Below are positions 42,903-43,656 of a stretch of DNA of 43,656 nt, in pieces. This DNA comes from Phycisphaerae bacterium (GTDB lineage Bacteria > Planctomycetota > Phycisphaerae > UBA1845 > UTPLA1): NCBI GenBank assembly GCA_030432035.1, contig JAUIHO010000010.1:1-43656 (forward strand). Reading direction: 5' to 3'. Positions within the stretch are counted from its first letter, which is position 1; each line of letters starts with the position of its first letter. The notes under the pieces are model-generated. The model did no database searches. It was not told the DNA's origin and saw only the letters and a program-made list of their open reading frames with translations. Position numbers and translations under genes: made by a program.

Positions 42903-43656
42903 ATGCGACAACCACGTCGACTTAGCCGCGGAATGGCTCGTCAATGTGCCGGCTTGGCGACATTGCTACTCTGTGCCGCCACTTTTTCGTCCGCAGAGGC
43001 TCAGACGCTCATCACCTGGGATGGTGGGGGCGATGGCATTTCATACAACGATCCGCTCAACTGGGACTTGGACGTGGTACCGACCAATGCCGGTCCGGAT
43101 GAATACGACGTCGTGATTCCGATGGGGGCCACCGTCTCGTTGGCCGGCGATTTTGATACGGCGGCGATCAGTCCGACGGTCAACAGCGTCGACAATTCGG
43201 GCCAGGTGGAGATGACCAGTCAGACGCTGACGATCAATGCGCAGGTCAACGGTCTGGTAAATGGTGGCTCGATCCTGCAGACAGGAATCGCCGCGACCAG
43301 TTCGATGGTTTTTGCGGCAACACCGACGGGAGCAAACGAATTTAATGCGGTGAACATGGGTTTGATTCAGTGTGCGGCGGGCACTTTGAATGTAACCGGC
43401 GCGGTGATGATGCAGGATCAAGCCGGCGTTATAGATGTTACTGATGGTCAGGTGAGATTTCAGGGTCAGCCGGTAGTCATTGGAGGCACACTGATCTCAA
43501 CGCCAATGAGCGATCCGCTGGCAGAGTTTTTTGTCGGCAGCGGTTCGACAACGACGTTGGAGAGCCTGCTTCTTGATGGTACGTTCCGCATCAACGCATC
43601 AAACGCTAATGGCCTTTCATCGCTGCAGATCGATCAGTTGGGCTTGACAGATAACA
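42903..43656 (+). CDS. secreted repeat-rich surface or autotransporter-like protein (3' end outside window)
   Basis: The frame begins at ATG 42903, with AGGAGG at 42892-42897 and a 5-nt gap, and stays open to the window end (251 codons seen). Residues 1-33 form a signal peptide (arginine-rich n-region, ATLLLCAATFSSAEA). The mature part begins TLITWDGGGDGISYNDPLNWD, which resembles the W-G-x-NW start of planctomycete PEP-CTERM/PATR-type beta-helix proteins. What follows is a run of short beta strands with N, T and G turns and no catalytic motif. It follows the sigma-kinase pair by 200 nt and could be one of its targets, but no shared promoter is visible. Confidence 0.8.
   Translation, partial: MRQPRRLSRGMARQCAGLATLLLCAATFSSAEAQTLITWDGGGDGISYNDPLNWDLDVVPTNAGPDEYDVVIPMGATVSLAGDFDTAAISPTVNSVDNSGQVEMTSQTLTINAQVNGLVNGGSILQTGIAATSSMVFAATPTGANEFNAVNMGLIQCAAGTLNVTGAVMMQDQAGVIDVTDGQVRFQGQPVVIGGTLISTPMSDPLAEFFVGSGSTTTLESLLLDGTFRINASNANGLSSLQIDQLGLTDN

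Overview
The window is most likely from a planctomycete, probably class Phycisphaerae or a relative. This is an inference from content: two membrane proteins end in the CxxCxYxLRGL...CPECG zinc ribbon typical of that phylum, an ECF-type sigma factor is paired with a Ser/Thr kinase carrying an anti-sigma zinc finger and TPR repeats, a secreted repeat-rich surface-type protein follows it, and many start codons are TTG or GTG. There is no phage, transposase, CRISPR array or rRNA. Genes are mostly single or in pairs and are separated by several families of small dispersed palindromic repeats.

Layout. 1-3746: the end of one sensor histidine kinase, then a GAF-PAS-PAS-PAS histidine kinase overlapping a single-domain response regulator. 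3948-6897 (minus): an unusual FlgI-like lipoprotein with inserted HEAT repeats, and an EpsC/CysE-type serine acetyltransferase. 7124-9439: purA and uppS. 9443-12053 (minus): a small unknown protein and an enlarged alanine/glycine:cation symporter. 12246-16816: a small membrane protein, a DinG/XPD-type helicase lacking one predicted Fe-S cysteine, and a DUF885 lipoprotein. 17209-17886 (minus): a methyltransferase with a zinc ribbon. 17887-21460: a palindrome-rich control region, then the B12-dependent ribonucleotide reductase nrdJ and its terminator. 21682-25904: gltX with an insertion, and an M48 peptidase. 26491-32112 (minus): a cyanophycinase-like lipoprotein, a small membrane protein coupled to alaS, a zinc-ribbon membrane protein and a lipoprotein. 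32223-36398: a zinc-ribbon membrane protein, a CPBP protease and an S46 dipeptidyl peptidase. 36598-36942 (minus): a free-standing tRNA-binding domain. 37673-37745: initiator tRNA. 38045-39148 (minus): a DUF1294 membrane protein. 39711-43656: sigma factor, kinase-TPR protein and the start of a secreted protein.

The best-supported regulatory finding is in front of nrdJ. Two NrdR-box-like sites lie exactly 31 bp apart, and the second fills the 17-bp spacer of a near-consensus sigma-70 promoter. This predicts NrdR repression of a class II reductase, followed by an untranslated leader of about 260 nt. Upstream of that promoter is a cluster of nested inverted repeats with no assigned function.

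The most likely undescribed item is a roughly 133-nt structured repeat present twice (17082-17213 and 26286-26418). The copies differ in sequence but keep the same stems. Each lies in the same orientation directly behind a minus-strand gene, and one copy supplies that gene's stop codon. A second, REP-like hairpin family occurs about nine times. All assignments come from reading the sequence; no searches were run.
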